Positions 11,362 through 19,953 of a stretch of DNA of 64,000 nucleotides are shown in pieces (positions within the stretch are counted from its first letter, which is position 1; each line of letters begins with the position of its first letter). Made by a program: the position numbers and the translations under genes. The notes beneath the pieces are model-generated. The model ran no database searches. It saw nothing but the letters and a program-made list of their open reading frames with translations, and was not told the DNA's origin. Source of the stretch: Piscinibacter sp047600445 (lineage in GTDB: Bacteria > Pseudomonadota > Gammaproteobacteria > Burkholderiales > Burkholderiaceae_C); assembly GCF_047600445.1 (NCBI RefSeq), contig NZ_JASGKT010000002.1, positions 1,612,001-1,676,000 on the forward strand. Direction: 5' to 3'.

Positions 11362-11726
11362 AGCGCGGCGTGCTGCTGTTCGCCCACGGTGCGCGCGACC
11401 CCGGCTGGGCGCGGCCCTTCGAGGCGGTTGCGCGGCGCGTGCGCGCCGCCGGCGTCGAGGCCGCGCTCGGCTACCTCGAATTCATGAGCCCGAGGCTGCT
11501 CGACGCCGGCGCGACGCTGGCCGGAGCCGGTTGCGACCACGTCGAGGTGCTGCCGCTGTTCCTGGGCGCCGGCGGCCATGTGCGCCGCGAGCTGCCGGCG
11601 CTGGTCGACGAACTGCGCCGCCGCCACCCCGGCGTTTGCTTCGTGCTGCGCGGCGCGGTCGGCGAGGACGAGGCGGTGATCGAGGCGATGGCCGCCTGTG
11701 CATTGCGCGGCGCCGGCGACACCTGA
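11358..11726 (+). CDS. Single-domain CbiX/SirB-type sirohydrochlorin chelatase
   Basis: Short class II chelatase of 122 aa, the length of one CbiX domain. The two metal-coordinating histidines are visible: His10 in FAHGARDPGW and His74 in LFLGAGGHVRREL. Such proteins insert Fe or Co into sirohydrochlorin. Immediately downstream is a CysB regulator, so an iron chelatase making siroheme for sulfite reductase is a reasonable inference, though cobalt insertion cannot be excluded. The ATG overlaps the lptG stop (ATGA), probably a positional rather than functional link. Confidence 0.88.
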   Translation: MKRGVLLFAHGARDPGWARPFEAVARRVRAAGVEAALGYLEFMSPRLLDAGATLAGAGCDHVEVLPLFLGAGGHVRRELPALVDELRRRHPGVCFVLRGAVGEDEAVIEAMAACALRGAGDT

Positions 11727-11741
11727 GAGGCGGAAAGCACC

Positions 11742-12695
11742 ATGAACCTGCATCAATTCCGCTTCGTCCAGGAGGCGGTGCGCCGCAACCTCAACCTCAC
11801 CGAGACGGCCAAGGCGCTGTTCACCTCGCAGCCGGGCATCTCCAAGGCGATCCTCGAGCTGGAGGACGAACTGGGCGTGGACATCTTCGCGCGCCACGGC
11901 AAGCGCCTGCGGCGCGTCACCGAGCCTGGCCTGCAGGTGCTGAAGTCGATCGAGATCATCATGCGCGAGGTCGGCAACCTCAAGCGCATCGGCGAGGAGT
12001 TCTCCAAGCAGGACGCCGGCACGCTGTCGATCGCCACCACGCACAGCCAGGCGCGCTACTTCCTGCCCGAGCCGATCGCGCAGTTGCGCAGGCGCTTCCA
12101 GAAGGTCAACGTCAGCCTGCACCAGGGCTCGCCGGACCAGGTGGCGCGCATGGTGATCGAGGAGGTGGCCGACATCGGCCTGGCCACCGAGGCGCTCGAC
12201 GCGCACGACGAACTGGTCACCCTGCCCTGCTACGACTGGCAGCACGCCCTCGTGATGCCGGCCGGCCACCCGCTGGCGCAGCTCGAGCGCGTCGAGCTGG
12301 AGGACCTGGCGGTGCAGCCGCTGGTGTCCTACCACCCCTCGTTCAGCGGCCGCACGCGCGTCGACCAGGCCTTCGCGGCGCGCCGGCTCAAGCCGAACAT
12401 CGTGCTGGAGGCGATCGACGCCGACGTGATCAAGACCTATGTGCGCCTCGGCCTGGGCGTGGGCATCGTCGCCGAGCACGCGGTGCGCGACGACGCGCCG
12501 GGCGGCGAGCTGGTGTGGCGCCCGCTCGGCCACCTGTTCGGCCGCAACGTGACGCGCATCGCCTTCAAGCGCGGCGCCTACCTGCGCAGCTTCGTCTACG
12601 CCTTTGCCGAGATGCTGTCCGACCGCCTGACGCGCCCGCTGATCGTGCAGGCGCTGTCGGGGGCCCCCGGCGCCGCGCCCGACTACCAGCTTTGA
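11742..12695 (+). CDS. cysB: CysB-family LysR regulator of sulfur assimilation
   Basis: LysR-type transcription factor of 317 aa with the CysB/Cbl N terminus (MNLHQFRFVQEAVRRNLNLT). The winged helix-turn-helix lies at about residues 19-40 (TETAKALFTSQPGISKAI). The long linker helix (RHGKRLRRVTEPGLQVLKSIE) and effector domain start (GTLSIATTHSQARYFLPEPI) are characteristic. CysB proteins activate cysteine biosynthesis genes in response to acetylserine-type inducers; target sites are not visible here. It lies 15 nt after the CbiX-type chelatase on the same strand, which supports a sulfur/siroheme connection. Confidence 0.94.
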   Translation: MNLHQFRFVQEAVRRNLNLTETAKALFTSQPGISKAILELEDELGVDIFARHGKRLRRVTEPGLQVLKSIEIIMREVGNLKRIGEEFSKQDAGTLSIATTHSQARYFLPEPIAQLRRRFQKVNVSLHQGSPDQVARMVIEEVADIGLATEALDAHDELVTLPCYDWQHALVMPAGHPLAQLERVELEDLAVQPLVSYHPSFSGRTRVDQAFAARRLKPNIVLEAIDADVIKTYVRLGLGVGIVAEHAVRDDAPGGELVWRPLGHLFGRNVTRIAFKRGAYLRSFVYAFAEMLSDRLTRPLIVQALSGAPGAAPDYQL

Positions 12696-12706
12696 CCCGA
12701 CCCGCC

Positions 12707-13867
12707 ATGACCGACTTCCGCTCCCCCGCCATCGAAAGCCGCCTGCCGCGCGTGGGCACCACCATCTTCACCGTGATGTCGGCGCTGGCGCAGCAGCACG
12801 GCGCGGTCAACCTCGGCCAGGGCTTTCCGGACTTCGACTGCGACCCGGCGCTGCTCGACGCCGTCACCGACGCGATGCGCGCCGGGCTGAACCAGTACCC
12901 GCCGATGGCCGGCGTGCCGGCCTTGCGCGAGGCGATCGCGGCCAAGATCGAGGCGCTGTACGGCCGCCGCTACGACCCCGGCAGCGAGATCACCGTGACC
13001 GCCGGCGCCACGCAGGCGATCATCACCGCGATCCTGGCCGTCGTGCACCCGGGCGACGAGGTGATCGTGCTCGATCCCTGCTACGACAGCTACGAGCCCA
13101 ACATCGAGCTGGCCGGCGGCCGCGCGGTGCACGTGCCGCTGACGCCGGGCAGCTTCCGCCCCGACTTCGCGCGCATCGCCGCGGCGCTGTCGCCGCGCAC
13201 GCGCGCGATCATCGTCAACACGCCGCACAACCCGAGCGCGACGGTGTGGAGCGAGGCCGACATGCGGCGCCTGGCCGAGTTGCTGCGCCCGACCGACGTG
13301 CTGGTGATCGCCGACGAGGTCTACGAGCACATGGTCTACGACGGCGCGCGCCACGAGAGCATGGCGCGCCACCCCGAGCTGGCGCAGCGCGCCTTCATCG
13401 TCTCGAGCTTCGGCAAGACCTACCACGTGACCGGCTGGAAGGTCGGCTACGTCGCCGCGCCGGCGGCGCTGACGGCCGAGTTCCGCAAGGTGCACCAGTT
13501 CAACGTGTTCACCGTCAACACGCCGATGCAGCACGGGCTGGCGGCGTTCATGGCCGACGCTTCGCACCACCTGAACCTGCCGGCCTTCTACCAGCGCAAG
13601 CGCGACCTGTTCCGCGCCGGCCTGGCCGGCAGCCGCTTCAGGCTGCTGCCCAGCGAAGGCAGCTACTTCCAGTGCGTGGACTATTCGGCGATCGGCGACG
13701 AGCCGGAAGAAGCCTTCGCCCGCCGCCTGACGAGCGAAGCCGGCGTGGCGGCGATTCCGCTGGCGGCCTTCTATCCCGACGGCTTCGAGCAGCGCATCGT
13801 GCGCTTCTGCTTCGCGAAGAAGGACGAGACGCTGAAGCTCGCGCTGGAACGCCTGGCGGCGCTGTAG
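12707..13867 (+). CDS. Methionine aminotransferase (YbdL-like class I/II)
   Basis: PLP-dependent aminotransferase of 386 aa. Fold-type I features: the N-terminal NLGQGFPDF motif, GATQAI and NTPHNPSA in the cofactor site, the IADEVYEHM Asp region, and the Schiff-base lysine Lys237 in SSFGKTYHVTGWKVGY. The C-terminal RFCFAKKDETL provides the carboxylate-binding arginine. The closest family I recognise is E. coli YbdL, which prefers methionine and 2-oxo-4-methylthiobutyrate; a kynurenine-type activity is the alternative. It starts 11 nt after cysB, so a sulfur amino acid role fits the context. Confidence 0.9.
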   Translation: MTDFRSPAIESRLPRVGTTIFTVMSALAQQHGAVNLGQGFPDFDCDPALLDAVTDAMRAGLNQYPPMAGVPALREAIAAKIEALYGRRYDPGSEITVTAGATQAIITAILAVVHPGDEVIVLDPCYDSYEPNIELAGGRAVHVPLTPGSFRPDFARIAAALSPRTRAIIVNTPHNPSATVWSEADMRRLAELLRPTDVLVIADEVYEHMVYDGARHESMARHPELAQRAFIVSSFGKTYHVTGWKVGYVAAPAALTAEFRKVHQFNVFTVNTPMQHGLAAFMADASHHLNLPAFYQRKRDLFRAGLAGSRFRLLPSEGSYFQCVDYSAIGDEPEEAFARRLTSEAGVAAIPLAAFYPDGFEQRIVRFCFAKKDETLKLALERLAAL

Positions 13868-13882
13868 CCGGCCGCGCCGGCT
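13866..13882. terminator. Hairpin between convergent genes
   Basis: A 6-bp G+C stem (13866-13871 with 13877-13882) with a 5-nt loop overlaps both stop regions of the convergent aminotransferase and FimV-like genes. There is no T-run on either side, so termination is only a guess from position. Confidence 0.3.
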
Positions 13883-15849
13883 CAGTAGCGGTCGCCGCCG
13901 CGCTTGTTGGCGTCGGGGTCGACCAGGCCGAGGAAGTCGGACCGGCCGCTGCCGGAGCGGTCGGGCATCGGGCGCGTCACGTCGAGGTCGACCTGCACCG
14001 TGAGCTGGTTGGTCGGCGCGAAGCCCATCAGGCGGCTGGCGGTCAGCTCCTCGATCGGCTTCTCGGCCGCGCCGCCGTCCATCGGCAGTTCGAGGTCGAC
14101 GGAGCGCGCGTTGGTGGGGTGCTCGCCCAGGTCGCGCGCGATCGAGTACAGGAACAGCAGTTCGCGGTAGGCCGGCAGGTCGTAGGTGTCGCCCTCGGCG
14201 TCCTGGCGCATCAGCGCGGCGTCGAGCATCTGCGTCACGCGCGCCGGCTCGTCCCACAGGCGCTGGAGCTGGCGCAGCATCTGCGGGTAGTCGTCGAGCG
14301 GGCGGCCTTGCGCGAGGTCGGCGTCCCAGTCGGGCGCGTAGGCGCTGAAGCGCCGGTTGAAGCGTTCGCGCACGCGTTCGTAGGCGTCGCGCTCGCCGCG
14401 GCGGCGGTAGATTTCCAGCAGCTTCAGGTAGGGCAGCGGGCTGGCGCCGCCGCTGCTGCGCACATGGCCCATCAGCAGGTCGATGGCGGCGTCTTCCTGG
14501 CCCAGCACGACGAAGAAGTCGGCCTGCTGTTCGAGGTCGATCAGTTCCTCCACCGACAGCTCGCGGCGCGGCTCGGCGGTGGAATCGGCGCCGGGCGGGA
14601 TCAGCGACACCGGCGGCTCGGTGCGCGGCGCGGTGGACGGCATCGGCGGCGACAGCGAATCGACGCCCGTGTGCGCCAGGTGGCGCTCGGCCATCACCGC
14701 CGGCTGGGTCTCCTGGCGTGTGTTGGCCGGCTCGACGGCGCGCGGCGGCGCCGGCCGGGCGGTGTCGGCCATCGCCACCGTCGCGCCGGTGGGCGCGAGC
14801 CACCACTGCGAGTTCTGGCGCGCGTGCGACTGGCGCCACCACAGCAGCGCGAGGCCGAGCGCCAGCAGGGCCGACAGCGCCGCCAGCGCGTAGACCAGCG
14901 GGTTCGAGTAGCTGTGCTCCTGCGCCTGGCCGAGCGTGGATTGCAGCGTGGCCAGCGCCTTCTGCGTCTTCTGCGATTCTTCGCTCAGCAGCTTGAGCTG
15001 CGCCTCCAGCGCGGCGATGCGCTGCTGCGCCGCCGAGGCGGCCGCCGCGGCCGACGCCGCCGCCATGTTCGATGCCGCGACTTCCGACGCCGCGGCGGCA
15101 GCCGCCTGCGCGGCGGCGGCGGACGCGGCCGAGGCGGCGGCAGCAGCCGCCACGCTGCCGGGTTCGAGCTGCAAACGCGGCCCCGGGGCCCGCGGCGCGG
15201 CGCTGGACGCCACGCGCGTGTCGGCACGGCGTTCGCGCGGCTGGGTCGGCGCCTGCGCCGCGGCGCGCGGGCGCGCAGCCGGTGCCACGCGGCCTTCGGC
15301 GCGCGCCCTCGGCTCGCGGGCCGCCGGCGCGGGTTCGGATGAGCGCGGCGCGGAGGTCGACGACGAACCCTGCGCGGCCGCGACCACCGGCGCCGTCTCG
15401 GGGTCGAAGCGCTGCGGCGGCAGGCTGGCGGGCTCGACCGGCGCCGTGCCGGCGAGGTTGATGCCGGGCGGATCGACCAGCGCGACGAAGTTGCGCGACA
15501 GGCGCTGCTGGCAGCCGGCGGACAGCGTCACGGTGACCACCGGCTCGTCGATGGCGCCGCGGGTGGTGACGCGCACCAGCCGCTCGTTCGGGTTCGGCGC
15601 CGGCTCGACCGACACGTTCACCGCCGCCGGCGCGACGCGGAACTCGCCCGACATCACCTCGGCCGTGACACATTCGCGCGGCAGCGACTCGTCGTTCTCC
15701 AGCCGCACGGTGGCCGCGAAGTTCAGCGGCTGGCCGAGGTGGGAGGCGTTGACCGAGCGCCCGAAACCGAGCGCTTGCGCGTCGCCCGCGGCGGACAACA
15801 GGCAGCCGCCCGCGGCGAGCAAGGACAGAGAGAGCGAGACCCGGCGCAT
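13882..15849 (-). CDS. FimV-like exported protein with one membrane segment
   Basis: Protein of 655 aa with a signal peptide (residues 1-26, AQA/LGFG) and the FimV N-terminal domain start (LGFGRSVNASHLGQPLNFAA). A long Pro/Ala/Arg-rich linker and an Ala-rich coiled coil (about residues 220-310) precede a single membrane helix near residues 318-340 (LVYALAALSALLALGLALLW). The cytoplasmic part holds a TPR-like stretch (DLLMGHVRSSGGASPLPYLK, then LEIYRRRGERDAYERVRERF). FimV/HubP proteins organise polar pili, motility and chemotaxis machinery. I see no LysM repeat, and it is shorter than usual FimV, so it may be a reduced paralogue. Confidence 0.82.
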   Translation of the reverse strand: MRRVSLSLSLLAAGGCLLSAAGDAQALGFGRSVNASHLGQPLNFAATVRLENDESLPRECVTAEVMSGEFRVAPAAVNVSVEPAPNPNERLVRVTTRGAIDEPVVTVTLSAGCQQRLSRNFVALVDPPGINLAGTAPVEPASLPPQRFDPETAPVVAAAQGSSSTSAPRSSEPAPAAREPRARAEGRVAPAARPRAAAQAPTQPRERRADTRVASSAAPRAPGPRLQLEPGSVAAAAAASAASAAAAQAAAAAASEVAASNMAAASAAAAASAAQQRIAALEAQLKLLSEESQKTQKALATLQSTLGQAQEHSYSNPLVYALAALSALLALGLALLWWRQSHARQNSQWWLAPTGATVAMADTARPAPPRAVEPANTRQETQPAVMAERHLAHTGVDSLSPPMPSTAPRTEPPVSLIPPGADSTAEPRRELSVEELIDLEQQADFFVVLGQEDAAIDLLMGHVRSSGGASPLPYLKLLEIYRRRGERDAYERVRERFNRRFSAYAPDWDADLAQGRPLDDYPQMLRQLQRLWDEPARVTQMLDAALMRQDAEGDTYDLPAYRELLFLYSIARDLGEHPTNARSVDLELPMDGGAAEKPIEELTASRLMGFAPTNQLTVQVDLDVTRPMPDRSGSGRSDFLGLVDPDANKRGGDRY

Positions 15850-15973
15850 TGAGCAGGTGTGTTCTTTTGCGCGAAGACTCTAGCATGGACCGCCGACCCG
15901 CCCGGAGGCGCTTTCACGGGGTGCCGGGAACGAGCGTGACACAATCGACCGAACCCCGGCGCCGGCCGAAGCC

Positions 15974-16753
15974 ATGACATCCGAACTGTTGACCGAGCGC
16001 CAAGGCGCCGTGCTGATTCTCACGATCAGCGACCCCGAAACCCGCAATACGCTGTCCGAGGCGGTGATCACCGCGGGGATCGAGGCGCTGGGCACGGCCG
16101 AGGCCGACGACGAGCTGCGCGCCATCGTGCTGCGCGGCGCCGGCGCGCATTTCTGTGCCGGCGGCAACCTGCAGGGCCTGATGGCGCGCCGCCAGGCCGG
16201 CGTGGCGGCGCAGACGCGCCAGCTCGAACTGCTGCACCAGTGGATCGAAGCGCTGCGCGCGTGTCCCAAGCCGGTGATCGCCGCGATCGAGGGCGCGGCC
16301 GCCGGCGCCGGCTTCTCGCTCGCGCTGGCCTGCGACCTGATCGTCGCCGCCGACACGGCGCGCTTCGTGCTCTCGCACGCCCGGCTCGGCCTGACGCCCG
16401 ACGCCGGCGCAACCTGGCAACTGGCGCGCGCGCTGCCGCGCAACGCGGTGCAGCAGATCGTCTGGCTGGCCGAGCCGGTGAGCGCGGCGCAACTGCACGG
16501 CTGGGGCGTGGTGCAGGTGGTCTGCCCCGGCGGGCAGGCGACGGCCGAGGCGCTGCGCCTGGCCGACCGGCTCGCCGCGATGGCGCCCAACGCAGTCGCC
16601 GGCGGCAAGGAACTGGTCAATGCCGCTTCCGGCAACAGCCTGAACGCGCAACTGGCCGCCGAACGCGACCAGTTCCTGCTCAGCCTGTTCCACGCCAACG
16701 GCGGCGAGGGCCTCGCGGCCTTCGTCGCCAAGCGCGCGCCGCGCTTCGAGTGA
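15974..16753 (+). CDS. Enoyl-CoA hydratase/isomerase family protein, PaaG-like
   Basis: Crotonase-fold protein of 259 aa acting on an acyl-CoA. The oxyanion-hole regions are present (GAGAHFCAGGNL and AAIEGAAAGAGFSLALACDL). By alignment to rat hydratase, both catalytic glutamates are replaced: Glu144 by Ser in GAGFSLALACDL and Glu164 by His in VLSHARLGL. The following PDAGATW loop, with Asp143, resembles PaaG-type isomerases that use an aspartate there. An isomerase is therefore more likely than a hydratase. It precedes a Crp/Fnr regulator and an acyl-CoA dehydrogenase block. Confidence 0.87.
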   Translation: MTSELLTERQGAVLILTISDPETRNTLSEAVITAGIEALGTAEADDELRAIVLRGAGAHFCAGGNLQGLMARRQAGVAAQTRQLELLHQWIEALRACPKPVIAAIEGAAAGAGFSLALACDLIVAADTARFVLSHARLGLTPDAGATWQLARALPRNAVQQIVWLAEPVSAAQLHGWGVVQVVCPGGQATAEALRLADRLAAMAPNAVAGGKELVNAASGNSLNAQLAAERDQFLLSLFHANGGEGLAAFVAKRAPRFE

Positions 16754-16807
16754 GACCGGGCGCGAGCGGGAAACGAACGGCGCGGGCTGTCACCTCAGCG
16801 ACTGAAC

Positions 16808-17512
16808 ATGGACGTGTCGGTTCTTACACTCGAAGAACGTTCCAACATCGAGTCGGGCTCGTGGTTCTCGAAGCTCTCCCCCACCCTGCGCGAAGCCATC
16901 CTGTCGCGCGCCACGGTGCGGCGCCTGCGCGACGGCGCCGCCTTCGGCACGCGCGGCACGCCGGCGGCCGAATGGATCGCGGTGGCGCGCGGCGCGGTGC
17001 GCGTCAGCTCGGTGTCGCTGTCGGGCAAGCAGGTCACGCTGACCTACGTCGAGCCCGGCTCGTGGTTCGGCGACATCGCGCTGTTCGACGGACTGCCGCG
17101 CACGCACGACGCCAACGCGCATGGCGAGACCACCTTGCTGATCGTGCGCAAGGCCGACTTCCGCGAGTTGCTGGCTCAGCACGTCGAGTTGTACGAGGCG
17201 CTGCTGCGCCTGAATTGCCGGCGCCTGCGCATGATGTTCGACACCATCGAGGACCTCAACACGCTGCCGCTGGCGGCGCGGCTGGCCAAGCAGGTGCTGC
17301 TGCTGGCGCGGCGCTACGGCGTGCGCGAGGGCGACGAGGTGCGCATCGGATTGCAGCTCGCGCAGGCCGACCTGGCGCAACTGCTCGGTGCCTCGCGCCA
17401 GCGCGTCAACCAGGAGCTCAAGGGCTTCGAGCGCGAAGGCGCGGTGCGCGTCGAGCCGACCTCGCTGGTGGTGCTCGCCCCCGACAAACTGCTCGCCATC
17501 GCCGAGCGCTGA
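16808..17512 (+). CDS. Crp/Fnr family transcriptional regulator
   Basis: Regulator of 234 aa with a cyclic-nucleotide-binding-like beta roll (about residues 20-135, with VEPGSWFGDIALFDGLPRTHD), a dimerisation helix (about 135-165) and a C-terminal winged helix (QADLAQLLGASRQRVNQELK, residues about 188-210). No cluster of cysteines for an Fnr-type iron-sulfur centre is seen, and the ligand pocket is not obviously CRP-like. It is flanked by a crotonase and an ACAD10-type kinase on the same strand, so local control of that fatty-acid block is a fair inference. Confidence 0.9.
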   Translation: MDVSVLTLEERSNIESGSWFSKLSPTLREAILSRATVRRLRDGAAFGTRGTPAAEWIAVARGAVRVSSVSLSGKQVTLTYVEPGSWFGDIALFDGLPRTHDANAHGETTLLIVRKADFRELLAQHVELYEALLRLNCRRLRMMFDTIEDLNTLPLAARLAKQVLLLARRYGVREGDEVRIGLQLAQADLAQLLGASRQRVNQELKGFEREGAVRVEPTSLVVLAPDKLLAIAER

Positions 17513-17561
17513 GCGGCCCTGCGGCCGGGCGGCGCGAGGCTCTTCACGTCCGACACGCCCC

Positions 17562-18656
17562 ATGACCAGCCCCAGCCTCTCCGACGCCAATTCCGGCACC
17601 AAGCCGGTCGCCGAGCAGCACGCCTTCGACGCCGCGCGCCTGCAAGCCCACCTGACCCAGCACCTGGAGGGCTTCGCCGGGCCGCTGACCGTCGAGCAGT
17701 TCAAGGGCGGGCAATCCAACCCGACCTTCAAGCTGGTCACGCCGGGCGCCACCTACGTGATGCGCTGCAAGCCCGGCCCGGTGGCCAAGCTGCTGCCCTC
17801 GGCGCACGCGATCGAGCGCGAGTTCACGGTGATGCGCGCGCTGGCCGGCAGCGACGTGCCGGTGCCGGCGATGCGGCTGCTGTGCGAGGACGAATCGGTC
17901 ATCGGCCGCGCCTTCTACGTGATGGAGTTCGTGCCCGGCCGCGTGCTGTGGGACCAGTCGCTGCCCGGCATGAGCCCGGCCGAGCGCGCCGCGATCTACG
18001 ACGAGATGAACCGCGTCATCGCCGCGCTGCACAAGGTCGACGTGCGGCGCGCCGGCCTGGCCGGCTACGGCAAGCCGGGCAACTACTTCGAGCGCCAGAT
18101 CTCGCGCTGGAGCAAGCAGTACGTCGCCTCGATCACCGAGCCGATCGAGGCGATGGACAAGCTGATCGAATGGCTGCCCGCCCACATCCCGGCCGGCGCC
18201 CGCGACGAGAGCCAGGTCTCGGTGGTGCACGGCGACTTCCGGCTCGACAACCTCGTCTTCCACCCCAGCGAGCCGCGTGTGCTGGCGGTGCTCGACTGGG
18301 AGCTGTCGACGCTCGGCCACCCGCTGGCCGACTTCAGCTACCACTGCATGTCGTGGCACATCACGCCCGGCGCGTTCCGCGGCATCGGCGGGCTGGACCT
18401 CGCCGCGCTGGGCATCCCCGACGAGAAGAGTTACGTGCGCCGCTACTGCGAGCGCACCGGCCGCGCCGACCCCGACGCGGTGATGGCCGACTGGAACTTC
18501 TACCTCGCCTACAACATGTTCCGCCTCGCCGGCATCCTGCAAGGCATCGCCAGGCGCGTCGTCGACGGCACCGCGTCGAGCGCGCAGGCCGCCGCGGCCG
18601 GCGCCGGCGCCCGGCCGCTGGCCGAGATGGGCTGGCGCATCGCCAGCCGCACCTGA
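17562..18656 (+). CDS. Phosphotransferase family protein (APH fold, ACAD10/11 kinase type)
   Basis: Protein of 364 aa with the aminoglycoside-phosphotransferase/choline-kinase fold. Visible parts are a nucleotide-loop region (FKGGQSNPTFKLVTPGATYV), the catalytic HGDFRLDN motif with Asp225, and the metal-binding Asp245 in VLDWELSTLGHPLADF. This subgroup is found next to, or fused with, acyl-CoA dehydrogenases of the ACAD10/11 group and is thought to phosphorylate hydroxyacyl-CoA. The next gene, 30 nt downstream, is exactly such a dehydrogenase. It is not an antibiotic-resistance gene on this evidence. The ATG at 17562 gives an N terminus with no obvious missing part. Confidence 0.9.
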   Translation: MTSPSLSDANSGTKPVAEQHAFDAARLQAHLTQHLEGFAGPLTVEQFKGGQSNPTFKLVTPGATYVMRCKPGPVAKLLPSAHAIEREFTVMRALAGSDVPVPAMRLLCEDESVIGRAFYVMEFVPGRVLWDQSLPGMSPAERAAIYDEMNRVIAALHKVDVRRAGLAGYGKPGNYFERQISRWSKQYVASITEPIEAMDKLIEWLPAHIPAGARDESQVSVVHGDFRLDNLVFHPSEPRVLAVLDWELSTLGHPLADFSYHCMSWHITPGAFRGIGGLDLAALGIPDEKSYVRRYCERTGRADPDAVMADWNFYLAYNMFRLAGILQGIARRVVDGTASSAQAAAAGAGARPLAEMGWRIASRT

Positions 18657-18686
18657 TCACCCGAACACCACCCGGAGAGACACGCC

Positions 18687-19928
18687 ATGGACTTCAGCTA
18701 TTCGCCCCGCACCCAGGAACTGCAGGCTCGCCTGCTGCGCTTCATGGACGAGCACATCTACCCCGCCGAAGCCGCGTGGTGGGCCGAGATCGAGGCCAAC
18801 ACCGCGGCCGGCCGGCGCTGGACGCCGCTGGAGGTGATCGAGCAGCTCAAGCCCAAGGCGCGCGAGGCCGGCCTGTGGAACCTGTTCCTGCCGCCCAGCG
18901 CCGACGGCCGCAAGAACACCTCGGGCGACTACGGCATCGGCCTGAGCAACCAGGAGTACGCGCCGCTGGCCGAGATCATGGGCCGCGTGCCCTGGGCCAG
19001 CGAGGTCTTCAACTGCTCGGCGCCCGACACCGGCAACATGGAAACCATCGTGCGCTACGGCACCGAGGCGCAGAAGAAGCAGTGGGCCGAGCCGCTGCTG
19101 GAGGGCAGGATCCGCAGCGGCTTCGCGATGACCGAGCCGGCGGTGGCCTCGTCGGACGCCACCAACATCGAGGCGCGCATCGAGCGCCAGGGCGACGAGT
19201 ACCTCATCAACGGCCGCAAGTGGTGGACCAGCGGCGCCGGCGACCCGCGCTGCAAGATCTACATCTTCATGGGCAAGACCGACCCGGCGGCGCCCAGGCA
19301 CACCCAGCAGTCGATGGTGCTGGTGCCGGCCGACGCCCCGGGGGTCAAGGTGCTGCGCCCGCTGAGTGTGTTCGGCTACGACGACGCGCCGCACGGCCAC
19401 ATGGAGGTGGCGTTCGAGAACGTGCGCGTGCCGGTCTCGAACATCCTGCTCGGCGAGGGCCGCGGCTTCGAGATCGCGCAGGGCCGCCTCGGCCCCGGGC
19501 GCATCCACCACTGCATGCGCCTGATCGGCCTGGCCGAGCGCTCGCTGGAGCTGATGTGCCGGCGCGCGACGCAGCGCGTCGCCTTCGGCCGGGCGCTGGC
19601 CGAACAGGGCGTGACGCGCGAGCGCATCGCGCAGGCGCGCTGCATGATCGACCAGGCGCGGCTGCTGACGCTGAAGGCCGCCTGGATGATGGACGTGGCC
19701 GGCAACAAGAGCGCCAAGGCCGAGATCGCGATGATCAAGGTGGTGGCGCCGAACATGGCCTGCCAGGTGATCGACTGGGCGATGCAGCTCCACGGCGGCG
19801 CCGGCATGAGCCAGGACACGCCGCTGGCCTACTTCTACACGCTGGCGCGCACGCTGCGCTTCGCCGACGGCCCCGACGAGGTGCACCGCAACGCGATCGC
19901 CAAGCTGGAGATCGGCAAGCTCGCCTGA
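18687..19928 (+). CDS. Acyl-CoA dehydrogenase, ACAD10/11-like
   Basis: FAD-dependent acyl-CoA dehydrogenase of 413 aa. Family stretches are SGFAMTEPAVASSDATNIEA for flavin/substrate contact, WWTSGAGDPRC, and the C-terminal HGGAGMSQDTPLAYFYTLAR. Where medium-chain enzymes carry the catalytic glutamate of YEGT, this protein reads ADGP with Asp394, as in the ACAD10/11 group. GGAGAG lies 9 nt before the ATG. With the preceding kinase it forms a two-gene version of the kinase-dehydrogenase modules fused in animal ACAD10/11. A role in removing a phosphorylated hydroxyl from 3- or 4-hydroxyacyl-CoA is inferred, not shown. Confidence 0.93.
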   Translation: MDFSYSPRTQELQARLLRFMDEHIYPAEAAWWAEIEANTAAGRRWTPLEVIEQLKPKAREAGLWNLFLPPSADGRKNTSGDYGIGLSNQEYAPLAEIMGRVPWASEVFNCSAPDTGNMETIVRYGTEAQKKQWAEPLLEGRIRSGFAMTEPAVASSDATNIEARIERQGDEYLINGRKWWTSGAGDPRCKIYIFMGKTDPAAPRHTQQSMVLVPADAPGVKVLRPLSVFGYDDAPHGHMEVAFENVRVPVSNILLGEGRGFEIAQGRLGPGRIHHCMRLIGLAERSLELMCRRATQRVAFGRALAEQGVTRERIAQARCMIDQARLLTLKAAWMMDVAGNKSAKAEIAMIKVVAPNMACQVIDWAMQLHGGAGMSQDTPLAYFYTLARTLRFADGPDEVHRNAIAKLEIGKLA

Positions 19929-19953
19929 AGGCGCGCGCGGCGCGGCGGGCCGC

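Noticed and set aside
17562..18656. Aminoglycoside resistance kinase
   Set aside because: The APH fold is present, but sequence subgroup and the adjacent acyl-CoA dehydrogenase point to an ACAD10/11-type acyl kinase.
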